Source: Proales similis
Lineage: Eukaryota; Rotifera; Eurotatoria; Ploima; Proalidae
NCBI GenBank assembly: GCA_019059635.1
Contig: JAGVRJ010000009.1
Span: 1,149,001 to 1,213,000 of the forward strand
DNA length: 64,000 nucleotides
Direction of reading: 5' to 3'
The notes under the pieces are model-generated. The model had not been told where the DNA came from and ran no database searches. It saw only the letters and a list, made by a program, of their open reading frames with translations. Position 1 is the stretch's first letter. Each line of letters starts with the position of its first letter. Below, piece after piece: positions 25,901-42,578 of this stretch. The position numbers and the translations under genes are program-made.

Positions 25901-28900
25901 CTATTCTCATTCTATGCTCGCATTCAAGACCGAGCAGCAGTGAATTAAGCGTGAAATTCACGACTGCTGCCGGATGGCGTTTAGTATTCGTGCTGTATGC
26001 ACGTGCCAGTGCCATCAACTAAAATAGGGACGACCTGCGCATGTCAGTTTGATGAGTGAGTGTGTGGATGGGAAGCGAGTATTGATCGGTTAGAAGATGC
26101 GAATTGAATGAAATATATTTGAATTTAGGTCAAAACCAAACAAGAGCTTGCTTTATTTACCTGGATGTTAAACATGAGTCCGATCGCTTGGAATATTTGA
26201 GTTTGTTGGCCGCCGATTCTGTGAATAAAGAGAAAATTAGAAATTGGTTCATTCGAAGAAAACAACGAGGGTGAGTGGGAAACATGGGCGTGTGTGCGCC
26301 AATGGTCGCAGCCGCATTGAGCGGAACTAGGCTGAGAAGCGAGTGTGTGTGTGTGTGTGTTTGAAGTGAAGCTCAGTCGAGTTCTCGTGGAGAGCAAGGC
26401 TGATTAAGGCCAACAAAGGGCTTAGGCATTTTAACAAAGCCATCTCGAATATCGCCTCAGCATCAATTCATAAGTTGCATTCGTTTAAAGGTATTTAGGA
26501 CGTGAATGCAAGCAGAAAACGACCGAAAGGTCAATAAGACGTCGAACATTCCGAACGAATTACTCGTTCTAGTGAGGCATATCATTGAGACCGGCTATCG
26601 ACGGCGGTCAGTGCCCGGCCGGACTATCGGGTTTCTTTTTCTCGCTAAGTTCGTGCGCTGGCCGCAACCACCGGCACAGAGCACACAAAGAGAGAGAGAG
26701 AGAGAACTAGACGATGATGAAAAGGAGAGAAAAAAAGGCGAGCACAAACAAACTATGATGATGAGAAGAAATAATAATTACGCTTTCTCAGGGCTTCACA
26801 ATCGTCTGCTGCTCTGCGCGTTGAATCATCATCGTCCAGGTTGGTCTCGATGCGCTCGATGCTGGACGGAACGAGCTTCTCGCATTTTAGCTTTTCGACT
26901 ATTGAGGGCGTCGAGATCGCCTTGCTTAGCATACTCATTGCTTCCATGCGAAGCTTGCCGGCGCGACCCAGCTTCGGACTTTCTCTGGCACTGTCCGACT
27001 CTTTGGCCAATGAGAGCTGATCGATTTGCTTTATGAACCGCTTCGAGCGTCTCAGCTGCAGGTTTCTGTTGAAGTCGTTCAAGAAGTTTATGGTCGCTTG
27101 ATTCTCGCTCGAGTCCGACTGTTTAAAGCCACCACTGCATTTGGCCGTCAATGGCGATCCAGATTGAAAATCTTCGAGCGCGCGTCTCACTGACATTTGA
27201 CGCATTTCGAAACAGGAAAGGTCCTCGACAAGTTCATCTTCCTCCTCCGCCTCGTTTTCGTGCCGCGTGTCTTGTTTGGGAACGTTTCGGTTGGATAATC
27301 GCTCACAACGCTCCACGCTCTCCTCTTCGGCAAACACGTCGTCCTGAAGATCCAACTCGGGTGTCGACAAGTTAACGTAATCGTCGGAGTATTCTGCTTC
27401 GATCTCCATGTAATTGTTCTCTTCGACGCACTCAGGGCGCGAGTTTTCTATTTCGCAATATTCAGACCCGAACGCTTCCGGCTCTTTGAGCTGTAGGGTT
27501 TGTAGTTGGCGAGTCACTTTCTCGCTTGCTGCATGCTGGGGCGACATTGAACACGATTGAGTTCTCACCCGGGATGCAGATGCGCGGCCTGACTTGTCAA
27601 CAAGTCTCACACTGCTATTTCTCGCCTGCTAAATTAAAAAAAACCAATTAGAATCCAAAAAGAGAAGAAAGGATGAGCAGCAGAGGCAGAAAAACAAGTT
27701 GATTTGCTCGAGTGAAAATTTAGGCAAAAAAAAGAACCTCAGAACTGGACGGAAGAGCTGAAAGTTCGGCCGCAAGTGATAACGGCACCTGTGAAATGAG
27801 AAGTTGATAACAGAACGGGTACTCGGGCAGAAATATTTGATTCATTGTGCGCTCAAGACGGGTATGGAAAAGACGAAGCGGTTCGCTATATCCGTAGTTC
27901 TGTTTTGCTTCGCTTTAAATCGCCGGGCATAAATAAGCGCGGGGATTGTTAGCTCAGTTCTTGCTTTCCTCTCTTTCTCTCTTTTATTTTGGTGGACTTT
28001 TTTGGCGTTCGCTTTTGTGGTCAGCAAATTCAGCACAAACGCTCGCAAACACAAGTTTGATCGTATGAGCAAATTGAGTCAAAGCTGCAACGACCGACAA
28101 AAAAGGGAATGAGAGAGAGAGAGAGAGAGGGTGGAGGGGGAGCAAAAAGTTGTGGAACGCAAATTATAAAACATTTGCTAATCTTTCTACGCTCTCTATT
28201 CACCTATTCGGTGCAAGTCCAAACACACGCGCGTACAACACCATACGGCCGCTATTCAAAACTGGACTCTATTTTTATTTACGCTCTTTAATCTGTAAGC
28301 GTTTCGGGCTGGATTAGCCGCATGCATGGCGTTAAATATATAAAATTGGATTAAATGCTTAGACGCCAGAGACAGGGCCGACACAGATTGAAAGAGAGAG
28401 AGCGAGAGTGATGAGGACAAAGTGGGCGAAAAGGACAGAGGAGAGTGAAAGCGGCCGGTCAATCGACTGCAAATCGCCAGTGAAATATTTGCACGATTGA
28501 TAAAATGTTTGCAAAGTGGGCAACGAGGTCAAACAAAGAACGAAATGCTCATAGTTACGAACCATATTGCAATCCAGCGCTGCATCGTGTCGATGGTTCT
28601 TTAGAGCACAACTATAAATGGCATTTTCCTCGCTCGGCGAGCAGCACTGCTTCAACGGCACTGGTTCGGGCAGCAATTTGATTTCGTTCGATTGTCACTT
28701 TGGCTAATGCTCAACTCACCTGCTCGACGCTCAATGGTCGTTGAACTACAGTTGATACTGCTGTTGTTGTTGTTGTTGTCCACGCAGATCGAAGATATGG
28801 ACGCGGACGATGAAGATGAAAGCTCGTTCTCATTCATACTGGCGGAAAGATTCGATGAGAAGGGCTTGATATCTTGAATTGAGATCTGGCTTGACCGCAG

Positions 28901-31900
28901 CTGTGAAGAGCGTTGATGAGGAGCGCTCAGACGGTTGGGAACGATCGCTCGTTCGATTGGCAGTGAGACGTTGGACACTGCACTTGAGCTGGTCGCTGGT
29001 GTCTTGATCGCAGGCCGGCATCTGGTCCCGCTTTGATTTTGCTTGCTGGCTGGCAGAAGGCCGCTTGCGTACATATTTACAAGCTTTCGTCTGTTTTCTA
29101 GCTGATTACGGATTGGCAACTCGACAGGTCTCGTGGCTACGTAGCGCGGTGGGTATGCAGCATTGCGTCTGTACAACACGCCAGTCGATTCGTTCACGTG
29201 TGGTTCGCTTGAGTTTATCCTGAAACACAAATGAATGGGTCGATTAGAAATTCATTTCAATTGAAAAATGAATAGCCATTGCAAAGATAAGGAGTCCATC
29301 AATCTTGCCTCTCACTCTCTCTCTCTCAATTCTCTTCTCTTCTTTCCATCCACACAAGCAAACTGATTATGCCGGACGATGCCGATTTTTAAATTAAATG
29401 AGAGCAGAGAATGACATAGAGTTGCGTATTATTGTGTGTGTGTGTGTGTGTGTGTGTGCGGATGAGCACCGACCGCTTGAGAATGCGCGCAAAGTTGAAA
29501 ACAATGAGACAGAACGCGCCCGATTTCAACATAAGAGAGAGAGAGAGAGAGAAAGCGGGCGATCGGGATGGATAGATGAGTGTAGGTTGAGCAGAGCAAG
29601 GTAATTCGAAGAAGACTATTCTATTCATCCTGGCCGACTCGGCCATTTCAAACAATCCGATCTGGCCAATAGTTTGAATGTGCTCAATTGTTTTGGCTGG
29701 CTTGTTGTTTAAATTAGAAAAAATAAAACTTCTCATTTTCTGCGCAGTTCTCTCGATACGCGATTAAATCGATTGGGTATTGAGCACGCACTCAAATTAC
29801 AAAACTTTGTTAGATTTTTCGCCTTTACTGCTCATCAGATTGCTCAAGAGTCGAATCGATTTGAACAGGCTTGCTCTGAATTAAACGCTTCTTAATCGCA
29901 CGATTCGATCCGATTTTGGTCCACACTCGCACACGAACAGACATTAAGGTCAACTGTTGCGCTCGTTAAAATGCACCTGTGACGATCTGGGCAAAAGAAC
30001 AAAAAGAGTGAACGAACTTAGTTGTCGATTTGCCGGATCGATCGCCAGATGAGCTCTCTTTTTCTCGCTCGCTCAAACCATCTGATGGTGAATGGTCTTA
30101 ATTCCTAATGCCACTCTCAAAACACCTACTCACACGCTCTCACACACACACACACGACGGGCACGCACACGAACGCACGCAGACAAAGAGAGAAGCAAGT
30201 TTGCAAGTGCACGTATATTTAAAAAGAAAACGCCTCAAATATATTTCATTCGATAGTGGCGCACGCACGGCGTTTGATGAGAACGGACGATGCGACAGAC
30301 CCAGTTTGACCGTATCTAAATATTTGATCGCTTGTTTATGAGTTGTTGTTTGTGAAGAGATTAGCGAATTAAACGATGTGAAAGTTCGATGACGATGAAT
30401 CTAAATATAGAAGAGAGAGAGAGCGACCACTTGAGTTGAACGGAGACTGCATGCTATCATGGCCATGTATGCCAACCTGCCTGCTCTGATGTATGCTCTC
30501 GACGCATTCTCCTCTAAATTAGCGCCTCTTAATTGAATTTAAATGACCACTAAAAGCAAATAAATCTGCATTAGGGCCAATCTGACCCCAGCACCGATTG
30601 CCGGCTTGTGCAGGCGTTCGCTCGCGCCCGCGCGTGTGTTGGCGCTCGCACTTTTGTTGATTTAATCGGTCAATTTTCCAACCAAAATGGGTGTTGTATA
30701 ATAACCGAACAGAACAAATTAAAAGCTTCTTAAATTTCAATTCCAAGCCAAGTGATGACAAACGATGAATAACTCGATTAGAAAGCCGGCCAGTAAGGAA
30801 TCCGCGGCCGACTCGAATTGGTTTCCTTCTATTCAGCTCATTCATTCATCAGCTCGTTAATTCGCCGCTTGTTCGTCCGCTCACTCGCTTGCTCACTTGC
30901 TCAGAGGTAATCGTAGACAAACTATTGTCCGGCATCGAGTGGCAGGCAGCAAATTGCCTTTCAAATAGTTGACTTAACAACGCGCTCTCCTTATAAATAG
31001 CATTCAATCTGATTCGGTGCGCGTATTTTCCGTAAACAGTTTTAATGTGCGAACTCGATCTTGTTTTGCTTTCTCCATTTTTTTTATGTTTTCCTTTCAA
31101 GTCTTTCACCTTCTCTCGGTTGAGATTGCAAACATACACTTACACTCAAACACGTTGGCTTTTTCTCCTCTTTTTGCTCTGCATCTACCTGCCCCCTTTA
31201 GTGCTGGCTCGATTGCTTTGAGCCGAGTTGAACTAAACCTGGCATAGTTCTGTATTTGCCGTTCTCGTCATCGCACGAACAAATTGAATAAATTAAATGA
31301 AGCATGCATCAAAAAAAAAAAAAGAGTCAAAAGTTGACTAATCCGTACAAGACACTGCGGATCAGCCCTATTATCTTAAATTGCATAATAACTTGTTTTA
31401 GTTGTGGCAGTAGCGTTCAGAATTCGATTGGCGAAAATATCAGGCCAAAGCAGCCGATCAAAAGGATAAATGAAATTAGACGAGGCCGCTGCAGCTGATT
31501 ACAATTTGCCTGAAATCAAAAGCAAAATAACACACGCAATAGTGAATGGTAGCCGATTGGCGCAACACCAACACCCTGAATTCTTAAAAAAAATCCACTT
31601 TGTTTGAGTTTGCAGATGAAAAAAAGAGGCAGCTCGACTTAGAAGAATCGCCTCACTCTTGGCGCGCTTACTCTGGGCAGGCCGGGCAAAAGAGGCGAGA
31701 ATTCGCTCTTTGCTGCAATATGAGTCGAGTTGGGCAAGAATGAAATGCCAATGATATATTTATGGTTGCAGGCTAAACGACACGTTCATCACTCGTTTAG
31801 GATTTAAGTGTTGGATTGTTGGCGGACAAATTGCGCCTCTGATATTCTAAACGCGTATGACGATCGAATGGCGACGTTGGACCAGCGGAGCCCGGCGTCG

Positions 31901-34900
31901 AGCACGTACGAATGCAGGTGCCCATCAAGCGGTTGCCAGCCGAGGCGGCTTAGAAGTCGCTCATTAAAATTAGTTGGGCGGACACAAATAAAAACCGGAT
32001 GCCGGAGAATATAGTGCGCGGGGGCCACTCCTAATCGATACAAATCGATAGAAGTGGCAATGGCCGATTATGAGCGGCTAGACTCGTTTCTTCAAGTAAT
32101 CACGCACGCAACGGACACGCTCTTGGGGCGATTCGTTCACTCAGTCGCTTTGGGTCGAGGAAGTGGCCACACCGATACAAAAAAAAAAAGCGCAACAAAG
32201 AAAAAGCGAACGAGCGATGGCTGCGAAATAAATACAATAAAGAGCCAGCTTACATCATTTGAGCTAGTTGATCGAATTGATTGTTTTGGGCAATTGTTTG
32301 CGCTAGGAGACCGTCCGCGTTCGGATTATTCAATGCTTCTTGCTTGCCCGGAAGCTTGAGCAATATTTTGCAAAATTTGACGAGATTGTACCGCGCGCAG
32401 ATATGAAATAGGTTTTCGCGGTAGCGATCTTTGACTTTGGAGAAAAAAATTAGAAACGAACGGCTCTGGTGTTTGCCGCGAGTCTTACCTTTGTCCAGGT
32501 GACACGCTTGGCCAAGTATGGTCCAGTCGACGGGCAACTTGATCAGTTTGGAGGATTTATGCAATTTGTCGTCCAAATATTGGCTCAGGTTGAACCGGTG
32601 CCTATTCAGCTTGTTCAAACAGGCCAGATAGTGCTCGAGGAAAGTGCTTGTCGACTCGCACGCGTCTAAGCTAATCTGGTCGATTGTGGCCGCGTTCGAA
32701 TTGGCTACTAAATAGTCAATATCTAGTTGAGAGGCATGATGCTCAAGTGAAACGCTCTGCCTCAGGCCAAGTTTTGCTCGTAAATATCGCTCTGGGCTGA
32801 AGTCTTGAAGCGACTCGGAGTCGTATACACTGTCGTACAAATACTCGCACAAGCTGAAGTAATGGTCTTTGAAGTAGTCGATTTGAACGGTGCCGGTCAG
32901 TTGATTTTGGCCGTCTGACTGGCTCTTTGTCTCGAATTGATTCTCTTCTTTTGGGCAAGTGCTTGCCGCCTCTTTTCCTCTGTGTGCTTTTCCGCTTAAT
33001 TTACCTCGCGCTTCAAACGACGAATAGACGGATAGTCGCACGCGCTCCTCGTATTCGTTCGCTGAAAGAAGGAAACAAAAAGTGTTGATGAAACTGAAGC
33101 GGCTAAAAAAAAAGAGAGCGACCAAGAGAAAGAGACGTGTGACACGAGTTGTTGGAAATCGTTGCGTTCGAGGCGAAGAAAAGAGAGATCGGTGCAAAAT
33201 ACGTCAACACGAGCATCAACCTCTAGTTCAAATATTTACGAATTTGCTTGAGATGGCCAGAACTAGTTCGTGCCTGCTGGCCAGAATATAAACACATTAA
33301 GTTTAGTCAGGTCAATAAATTACAAGCGTGGTCGTCTAATTCTCATATCTTTGCGCTTTATTGGAACACACGCGAGTGCATGTCTTCGCTCAGCACTTTT
33401 CGGTCAATTCAAAAGAGCTTGGACATTGATAGGCGTGATTTATGGCCGCCTAGTATCGTAGGACTCCAATGAAACAGTGCATTCACGTCCGCTCGCTCGC
33501 TCGCTTGCCCGTCCGTCTGCCCACTCACTCCAACTGAAGGAGAAAAAGGCAAATAATTAATAAAATTGGAAGAATCAATCTGACATTTAACGAGCTGGAT
33601 AATCGATTGGTGCTGAAATGAGAGAACGTCAAACTCTGCGTTCAAATGGTGGCCACTGTGAACTATTTAAAATGCTCATTTGAATGAAACTGTTGATAAA
33701 GAAGAAGCGAGTGTGAGTCGAGCCCAATTAATTTGAGTTTACACTGGGTTTAAGCGCCAGCCAGGCAATAAATGTGCGTCAATTGGCCTCTTAATATATT
33801 AAATTACTCGGTGGCTAGGTAAACAAGTTCAAGAAACAGACAAGTTGGGCGGGAAAGAGAGAGAGAGAGAGGCGAAAGAGGGAAAACACTGGCAATCGAG
33901 CGAATAAGAATTCAGATTGGGATCGAACCAGCTAAGAAGCAACCAAGAAAAGCAAGTGCGATGAGTTTTAATAGGCATCGAATAGGGCTAGGACAGTAAT
34001 CCGGGCTCGGTCAGCTGCTTAAAAAGCGGACATGAGCCGATGAGCGCATTTCGAAGAAGAAAGCAAATGAAAGAAGGCATGGGCCAAAAGGAGAAACGGA
34101 TAAATTGAGTTAAGCCGTCGGCATGTGCACGTAGACACGAACCTAAACTGACCACACGCTTGCTCTGAGTTGCTTTTTGTTCATTAGAGAAACATTTGAA
34201 CAAAGCGGGCGGCAAGCGGTGTTGATTTCAAGTTTACTCGCCAAGTCGATCGAATCGCCTTGAAATGGTCGCTGCGTGCATGTGTTTGTGTGGACATTTT
34301 CGATCGCTTAGCCGAGTTCAAGCAAAAGCGACACGTCTCAATTTAGTTCAAGAACTAGAAATTCAAACCGTCTTGAATGAATGAATAGAGCGATGACTTT
34401 TAGCGGCGGCTAATTGCCACTTGGTCTAGAAATTTCAAAAATGAGCCAAGGAAAGGCGCAGATTTCAAGTACGCTTGCATTTCAACTCCCTTCTAACTAG
34501 ATTGGGCTTGTGCTATTGATCGCAGTTGCTGCTGCAGCTTGTACTAATTGAAGCCGAATGAAATAAAAGAAAACAGATAGTGGCCACATTGAATAATGAA
34601 GCGCTCAACTCGAATAGAGCCTGCCAGATTAAAACAAAAAGAGAAAGAAAGAACTTATTTGATTAAATGAAGACTTGTGAATGCGGCAAACAGCGGGTCA
34701 TACAAGCATTACAAGTCTGATGCTGACCTTTCGCTTCGATATTAGGCTTCCCTATTTATTTTGGGATTTATTGGCCGCTCCGTGCGCCTAGTTCAAGCAT
34801 CCTCGTGCTCATATCATACTTATCCTCGTCTTGGTTGGCTAGCTCGCCTCTAGTTCTCCTCTAGTTCGACTTTTCTCTCATAATAGAAGCGACCTGACGT

Positions 34901-35477
34901 AAAATGAAATGTTCAAGTGCAACCGAGTCAATCACGCTGCTCGCAGCAAGGCAATCACCGATCCCAAAACTGACCCAGTTCACGGTCTCGTCGTCAATAG
35001 GAAGTACAGAGCATGGGTACCTACCGGGAACTAGGCCGCTGAGTAAAAGGCTACTCTCCGACATTGAATAGTCCTTTATTCTCAGCTGCATGCTTGAGAT
35101 GCGCTCGTTGTGATCGCTGCGGTCGAAAAACGCGCACGAGTTGCGATTCGAGTAGACAACGCCGGTAAAGAAAACATTCGAGTTCAACAAGTTGACTATC
35201 AGATCGTTGTAGGAGCTCATCTGGTCCTGGTTGTTCAGCCTAAGACTGTGCGACTGAGCGCTCAATTGGCCGAGTCGGTCAAAGAGCTCAGTCAATTGTG
35301 AAGGGTTGTCTTGCTTCCTAATCTCGATCAGGCATTCTTGTCCACCCTGTTTGCATTCGGTTAATGTGAGGTCATTTCAAGCATTCAAGTGCATTTGCCC
35401 CGTGTGAAGGCGGTGCGAAATTCACTTACATAGAGTGGAAATTTGGTCGGGAAGACCTTTAGAGCGCTGAGTGCCAT
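19992..35477 (-). CDS. Lbc-family RhoGEF (ARHGEF28/AKAP13 class): N-terminal module, C1, DH, PH, coiled coil
   Basis: Predicted guanine-nucleotide exchange factor for RhoA. Exon 1 (35477-35430) encodes MALSALKVFPTKFPLY. The next (to about 34880) resembles the N-terminal fold of ARHGEF28/AKAP13 (KFPLYGG, LVPGRYPCSV). At 33060-32254 comes IKLPVDWTILG and the ankyrin-like KDRYRENLFHICARYNL, as in those vertebrate proteins. Low-complexity exons follow at 29224-28723, 28664-28565, a 51-bp exon near 27779-27729, 27630-26770, 26221-26160 and 25630-25540. A C1 finger (HSFVQINSDTSCHVC, then HCKTCLLNVHEAPCC) spans an intron near 25040-24970. DH helices occupy about 22500-21700 (NIFEFMKTEVNYVKIL, HVEQMFPDIEQLISLH, IPDCLTIIAQRLTKYLTLIE). 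The PH domain at about 21640-21100 is widened by a serine-rich insert. The tail is a coiled coil ending ESKQF at the TGA 19994-19992. Total length is very roughly 1,900 residues. The exon chain between 24.6 and 23.3 kb and between 34.9 and 33.1 kb is unresolved. Two genes are conceivable, but the domain order matches one. Confidence 0.85.
26343..26360. repeat. (GT)n microsatellite in RhoGEF intron
   Basis: About nine GT units, intronic to the RhoGEF gene on the opposite strand. Confidence 0.9.
28111..28129. repeat. (GA)n microsatellite in RhoGEF intron
   Basis: About nine GA units on the plus strand (CT on the transcribed sense strand of the RhoGEF). Similar 12-18 bp GA tracts recur in many introns and spacers of the window. 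Confidence 0.9.
29225..32253 (-). other. Long RhoGEF intron, about 3 kb
   Basis: Between the donor GTAAGC at 32253 (minus strand) and the acceptor TTTCAG just before 29224. It holds TG (29432-29458), GA (29534-29551) and CA tracts and AT-rich sequence. No exon was found in it, so any small in-frame exon has been missed. Confidence 0.5.
29432..29458. repeat. (TG)n microsatellite
   Basis: About 13 TG units inside the long RhoGEF intron. Confidence 0.95.
33061..34860 (-). other. RhoGEF intron region without a recognised exon
   Basis: About 1.8 kb between the N-terminal exon and the exon starting NEYEERVRLS. The reading phase does not join directly between the exons I can see, so a small exon or a different donor near 34870-34905 is likely. 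GA tracts occur at 33856-33871. Confidence 0.4.
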
Positions 35478-35887
35478 AATTGAGCATCAATTTCTCATAT
35501 CGTCTACGTCATAAGGCTTGAAACATCTAGGACAAGCGGCGGAGGAGGAGGAGAATAGAGAACTTGGAGCAAACATGAGACTCAGAGCTCGCTCGAATAT
35601 ACAGCAGCAAATTAAGAGAGAGAGAGAATATAAGATAAAAGTAGAAGTCAACAAAACTGGCTTGTAGGACGGTGATAAATGAAACTAGATCGACGCATAA
35701 GCGCGAATAGGTAGTGCGAATGATCGAGTTAAAAGACAACATGTACGCGTGTTGCGAAATGAGAAATTTTGAATCAGAGTCAAAAGGGAAATGGGCAAAA
35801 AAAAAGAGGCCCGAAGTTGACTTGAACAAAGGAGATTAGGTTGCAAAGCTGGCGACTTGCAAGAGATTTGTCGTTCGGAGATTAAAG

Positions 35888-36028
35888 TCAAACATCGTCC
35901 GAGTGGACAGCGAGAGGCCAAAGAGCCAAATTATCACTAAACAAGTCGATTGCATTGTTTATCGATTGCTCAAGCTTATGTAAACGAACACCCAAAGCAA
36001 GTTTGTAATCCAACCTCTGCGTCCAGTC
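35888..36028 (-). CDS. Possible orphan terminal exon
   Basis: Not recognised. On the minus strand a textbook acceptor (a pyrimidine-rich run ending TGTGCAG) precedes a 138-base frame: DWTQRLDYKLALGVRLHK, then LEQSINNAIDLFSD, ending HSDDV and TGA at 35890-35888. The middle part has heptad-like leucine and isoleucine spacing and would form an amphipathic helix. No ATG-initiated upstream exon was identified. It sits 0.4 kb upstream of the RhoGEF start codon, so it could belong to a small gene or be chance. Confidence 0.25.
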   Translation of the reverse strand, partial: DWTQRLDYKLALGVRLHKLEQSINNAIDLFSDNLALWPLAVHSDDV

Positions 36029-37764
36029 CTGCACAGTCAAGCAGAAAGTAGATGATCTGATCAGTTGTTTTGATTTACGAGGCCTAGCCGCCAGGTCACT
36101 ATAGCACACAGGCGCACATCATCTCGGACGCGCTCACGCCAATTTGGGCTTGGTGTGTGCGTGGCATCCTAGAAGAGCCAGCAAAGGCGAACTGCTTCAA
36201 ATGGCCGATGAAAATTAATTAGGACCAGCGCATGCTTCGTTTGTGTTTTCCAACGAAATAATTAAACAAGTTTGTGGCGTAAACGCTGATCATCGAGTCA
36301 AAGAGAAGATCAGATCAAAATTGGTGCAATCAGACAGAGAGAGAGAGAGGGAGGTAGATTGAGAAAAAAAAGGTAAAGAGGGGTCGAGTGAGTGATGATG
36401 CCCACCACCAGTGCATGAGAAAACTGCAATTTGGCCGACGGCGATGAATGAGATAAGTGAAATCGGGTAAAATAGATGATGATGGCAAATCCGGCCAAAT
36501 TGAAGGCGAGTCGTAATCAGACGGCAACACTCTAAATGCTAATGGGCAATTTGACTAAGGGTGGCGAGATGACATAGACATCGAAAGTAGCCCGGCTCAG
36601 CGCTGATTAACGACCATTGACTACGGCGCGTCATAAAAAATGGCCCGATTGGTATACGGAGCGAATTAATGAGTTATAAAAGCTTGCTTAAAGCACTCAT
36701 GTCGCATTGAATCAAATCCGGGCACCGTTCGACATTCGTTACCTTGAATAATAGCCGTTTATTAAAATATGGAACTCTCAGAGCCAAGGGTTTCTGCTTT
36801 GCCTCGCTCGCTTGTACGACCGTAATAATGAATCGATCAAGGCAAACGGGCTTTGGAACGACTTCTTAATCGAAAAGTTGCTTTTAATTAATTATTTAGT
36901 TTGTATTGCAGAAATAATTATTTATTTTGATCTTGCTCTCTCTCGTTCTTCACTTTAACCTTGCCAGTCAGTGCCGAGTCGACTGAGGTCTCATTTCGGC
37001 TCAAAATAAACAAACAGGTGAAATGAGAGGCATTTTCAGGCCTTTTCACCGCTCATACATCCATACACACACACATCAATTCTATCGCTTAAAAACAGCC
37101 TGCTTGCCTGCCGGCCTCGAATTGATGAATTGTACGAGCAGGCAAGCATCGAGACAAGGAAAGATCGATTGAGGGACGATTGAGTGTTTAGAAAGTGTCG
37201 GAGGGCGAGAGATGCGCATCGAGATAAATTGAGTTGAACGAGTGTGTTTTGGATGGCAAGGGAGGGCATCGGAACAATAAGCAAGAGAAGTAGCACCCAT
37301 CAGAGAGGCAAAGAGAGGGAGTAAGAGATCATCAAAGTTCAATCCCATGTGTGGTCCGGCTTAATGGCACGAATTGCCCGTTTGCGTTCTTAAGGGCGCT
37401 GGGAACGTACGTGTGTGTACGATTCTTATATAATAGCGGAGATAATCAAATAAATGACAGCCGTCTTAGAGACGAGGCGAGATGGTTGGCGCGCACGGCT
37501 AATTTATTAAGTGATTATGAGCTTAGATGAGCTTGCTAATTTGTAAATAAAGAGCGCTCAGCTCCCTGAGGATACAATTCAAGTTGACTTGCTCTCCCCG
37601 TCTTCTTCTCCTTTTAATTCTCTGCCTTGTCGGCGCTTTCGTTTCGTTTTTAATTTTACTCGTTTATTTACCTGACTGCGTTTCAATTTACTTCTTTCTT
37701 TCTCTCGCTTTCTTTCACTCCTTCGGCCTTACTTGGTCTCGCTGCTACTGCTTTTGATCTGGCT

Positions 37765-37784
37765 TTCTCTCTCTCTCTCTCTCT
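37765..37784. repeat. (CT)n microsatellite
   Basis: About ten TC units, upstream of Piwi in the divergent spacer. Confidence 0.9.
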
Positions 37785-39001
37785 GTCGCTCTCTTACTCG
37801 GTATTTAGCTTAATTCTCAGCCAGGTCTCTTTCTCACCCCTCTCGACTTCTTTTCACTCAAGTGCAGCGCGCCAATTTCACTCAATACCGGCTTCTTGTT
37901 TGACTAAACAATAATGAGCAAGAATGCCCAATCTACAACAAGCAAAAGCAACACAAATCCGAGCAAAATAACTATTCGGCGAGAAAACGAAGAACAATCA
38001 AACTTGTGAGCCCAAGATTCACTCGAATAGCGCCAACAGACTCAAGGCCTTGTTTAAGAATTTTAATGAAAAATCATCACACATTCGTCTCTTATCACAG
38101 CAGTCTGAATAGGCGAGGCGCTTAAATCGCCTTCGAGCCGCGTCTGGCAGTATTTGCCTGATAGAGGTCTCGTTATTTGCTTCTAGACAGCTAATTGCGC
38201 TCAGCACGCTTAATAATCAGAACGAACAAAAGAGGCGAGAGGTTGAATTCTGCCTGCCAGTAATAAATGAAAATTGGGTCTTTAAAACGACAAACGTCCG
38301 AGTGACCTATTCAAACTTAAGGCCCTTTCTACTTTGTTCACTTACACGCCTTGGCCTCGTCTATGCTCCGGCTTGAGAAAATGTTTTTATTTTTTCATCA
38401 CCAATCGACAACCTAGCCACTTGGGCTTGAATACTTCTCGCCCACTTGAGTTTACTAACAGACGCGTTTGAGGCAGTGATGTAGCTCCGATTCGCTTCTA
38501 TTTTGCAATGAAAAAAATGTTCACTGTTGGGACGAACAGGGCGGGTTTGTTGGTTCTAAGATGCTCGAATTGAGTAAAGACAAATACGTCACGATCAGAG
38601 TGAACAGCTCTGTCTTTTGAAAATTGACCGATCCGCTGAGTCTGGCCTGCTCTTCTCTCTATTGATTGAGCGCGAATCAAGCAGCTTCAGAGGATTTTTA
38701 AAATAAATTGATGCGGTGAACATGTGCTCTCGCGAACTTGAACGCAAATTAAATCGCCCTCCCTTGCTCTGCGCGCACAAGTCTAAATTTTCTACTTGCT
38801 GTTCAAACGGCAAATAGCTGATTATATTTTGCCGGCCAGAAGAAAATAAAAGAACGCATTTTGGTCTGATTGTTGCCGCATCTCAGTCTCGCGCCAAGCC
38901 TTCATTTCGAACAAGCGAGCGGGTGTTTTATTAATAGAACAAAAAACTTAGCCAGCTCATTTAAGTTGAATTTAGGATTACAAGCAGCTATAGCTTGAAT
39001 A

Positions 39002-42482
<3,481 letters not shown>

Positions 42483-42578
42483 GTCAGTGCTGAGCGGCTA
42501 ATGCCAATTGTTGACTTTTCTGAATTCTATTCCGATCATCATTTGTTTTTCGTTGAGATTTATTTACCATTAAAACAA
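42483..42578. terminator. Shared convergent 3' end of Piwi and protease genes
   Basis: The two stops are only 96 bases apart. A minus-strand AATAAA (plus TTTATT at 42559-42564) lies about 15 bp beyond the protease stop. No plus-strand AATAAA is seen for Piwi before the protease coding region, so Piwi transcripts probably extend into the protease gene. Confidence 0.6.

Larger units (their letters stand above)
35478..39001. other. Spacer between divergent RhoGEF and Piwi genes
   Basis: About 3.5 kb upstream of both genes, so it contains both promoters. It is AT-rich, with GA (35615-35628, 36335-36351) and CT (37765-37784) tracts. The only coding-like signal is a possible terminal exon at 35888-36028 on the minus strand, listed separately. 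Confidence 0.5.

Noticed and set aside
26506-27036. Plus-strand frame of 176 codons over a RhoGEF exon
   Set aside because: It is antisense to the minus-strand exon and includes a GA repeat; no domain is recognised.
36998-37350. Hydrophobic minus-strand frames that resemble signal peptides
   Set aside because: Composition is driven by pyrimidine-rich repeats, the frames overlap each other, and no clean splice sites flank them.
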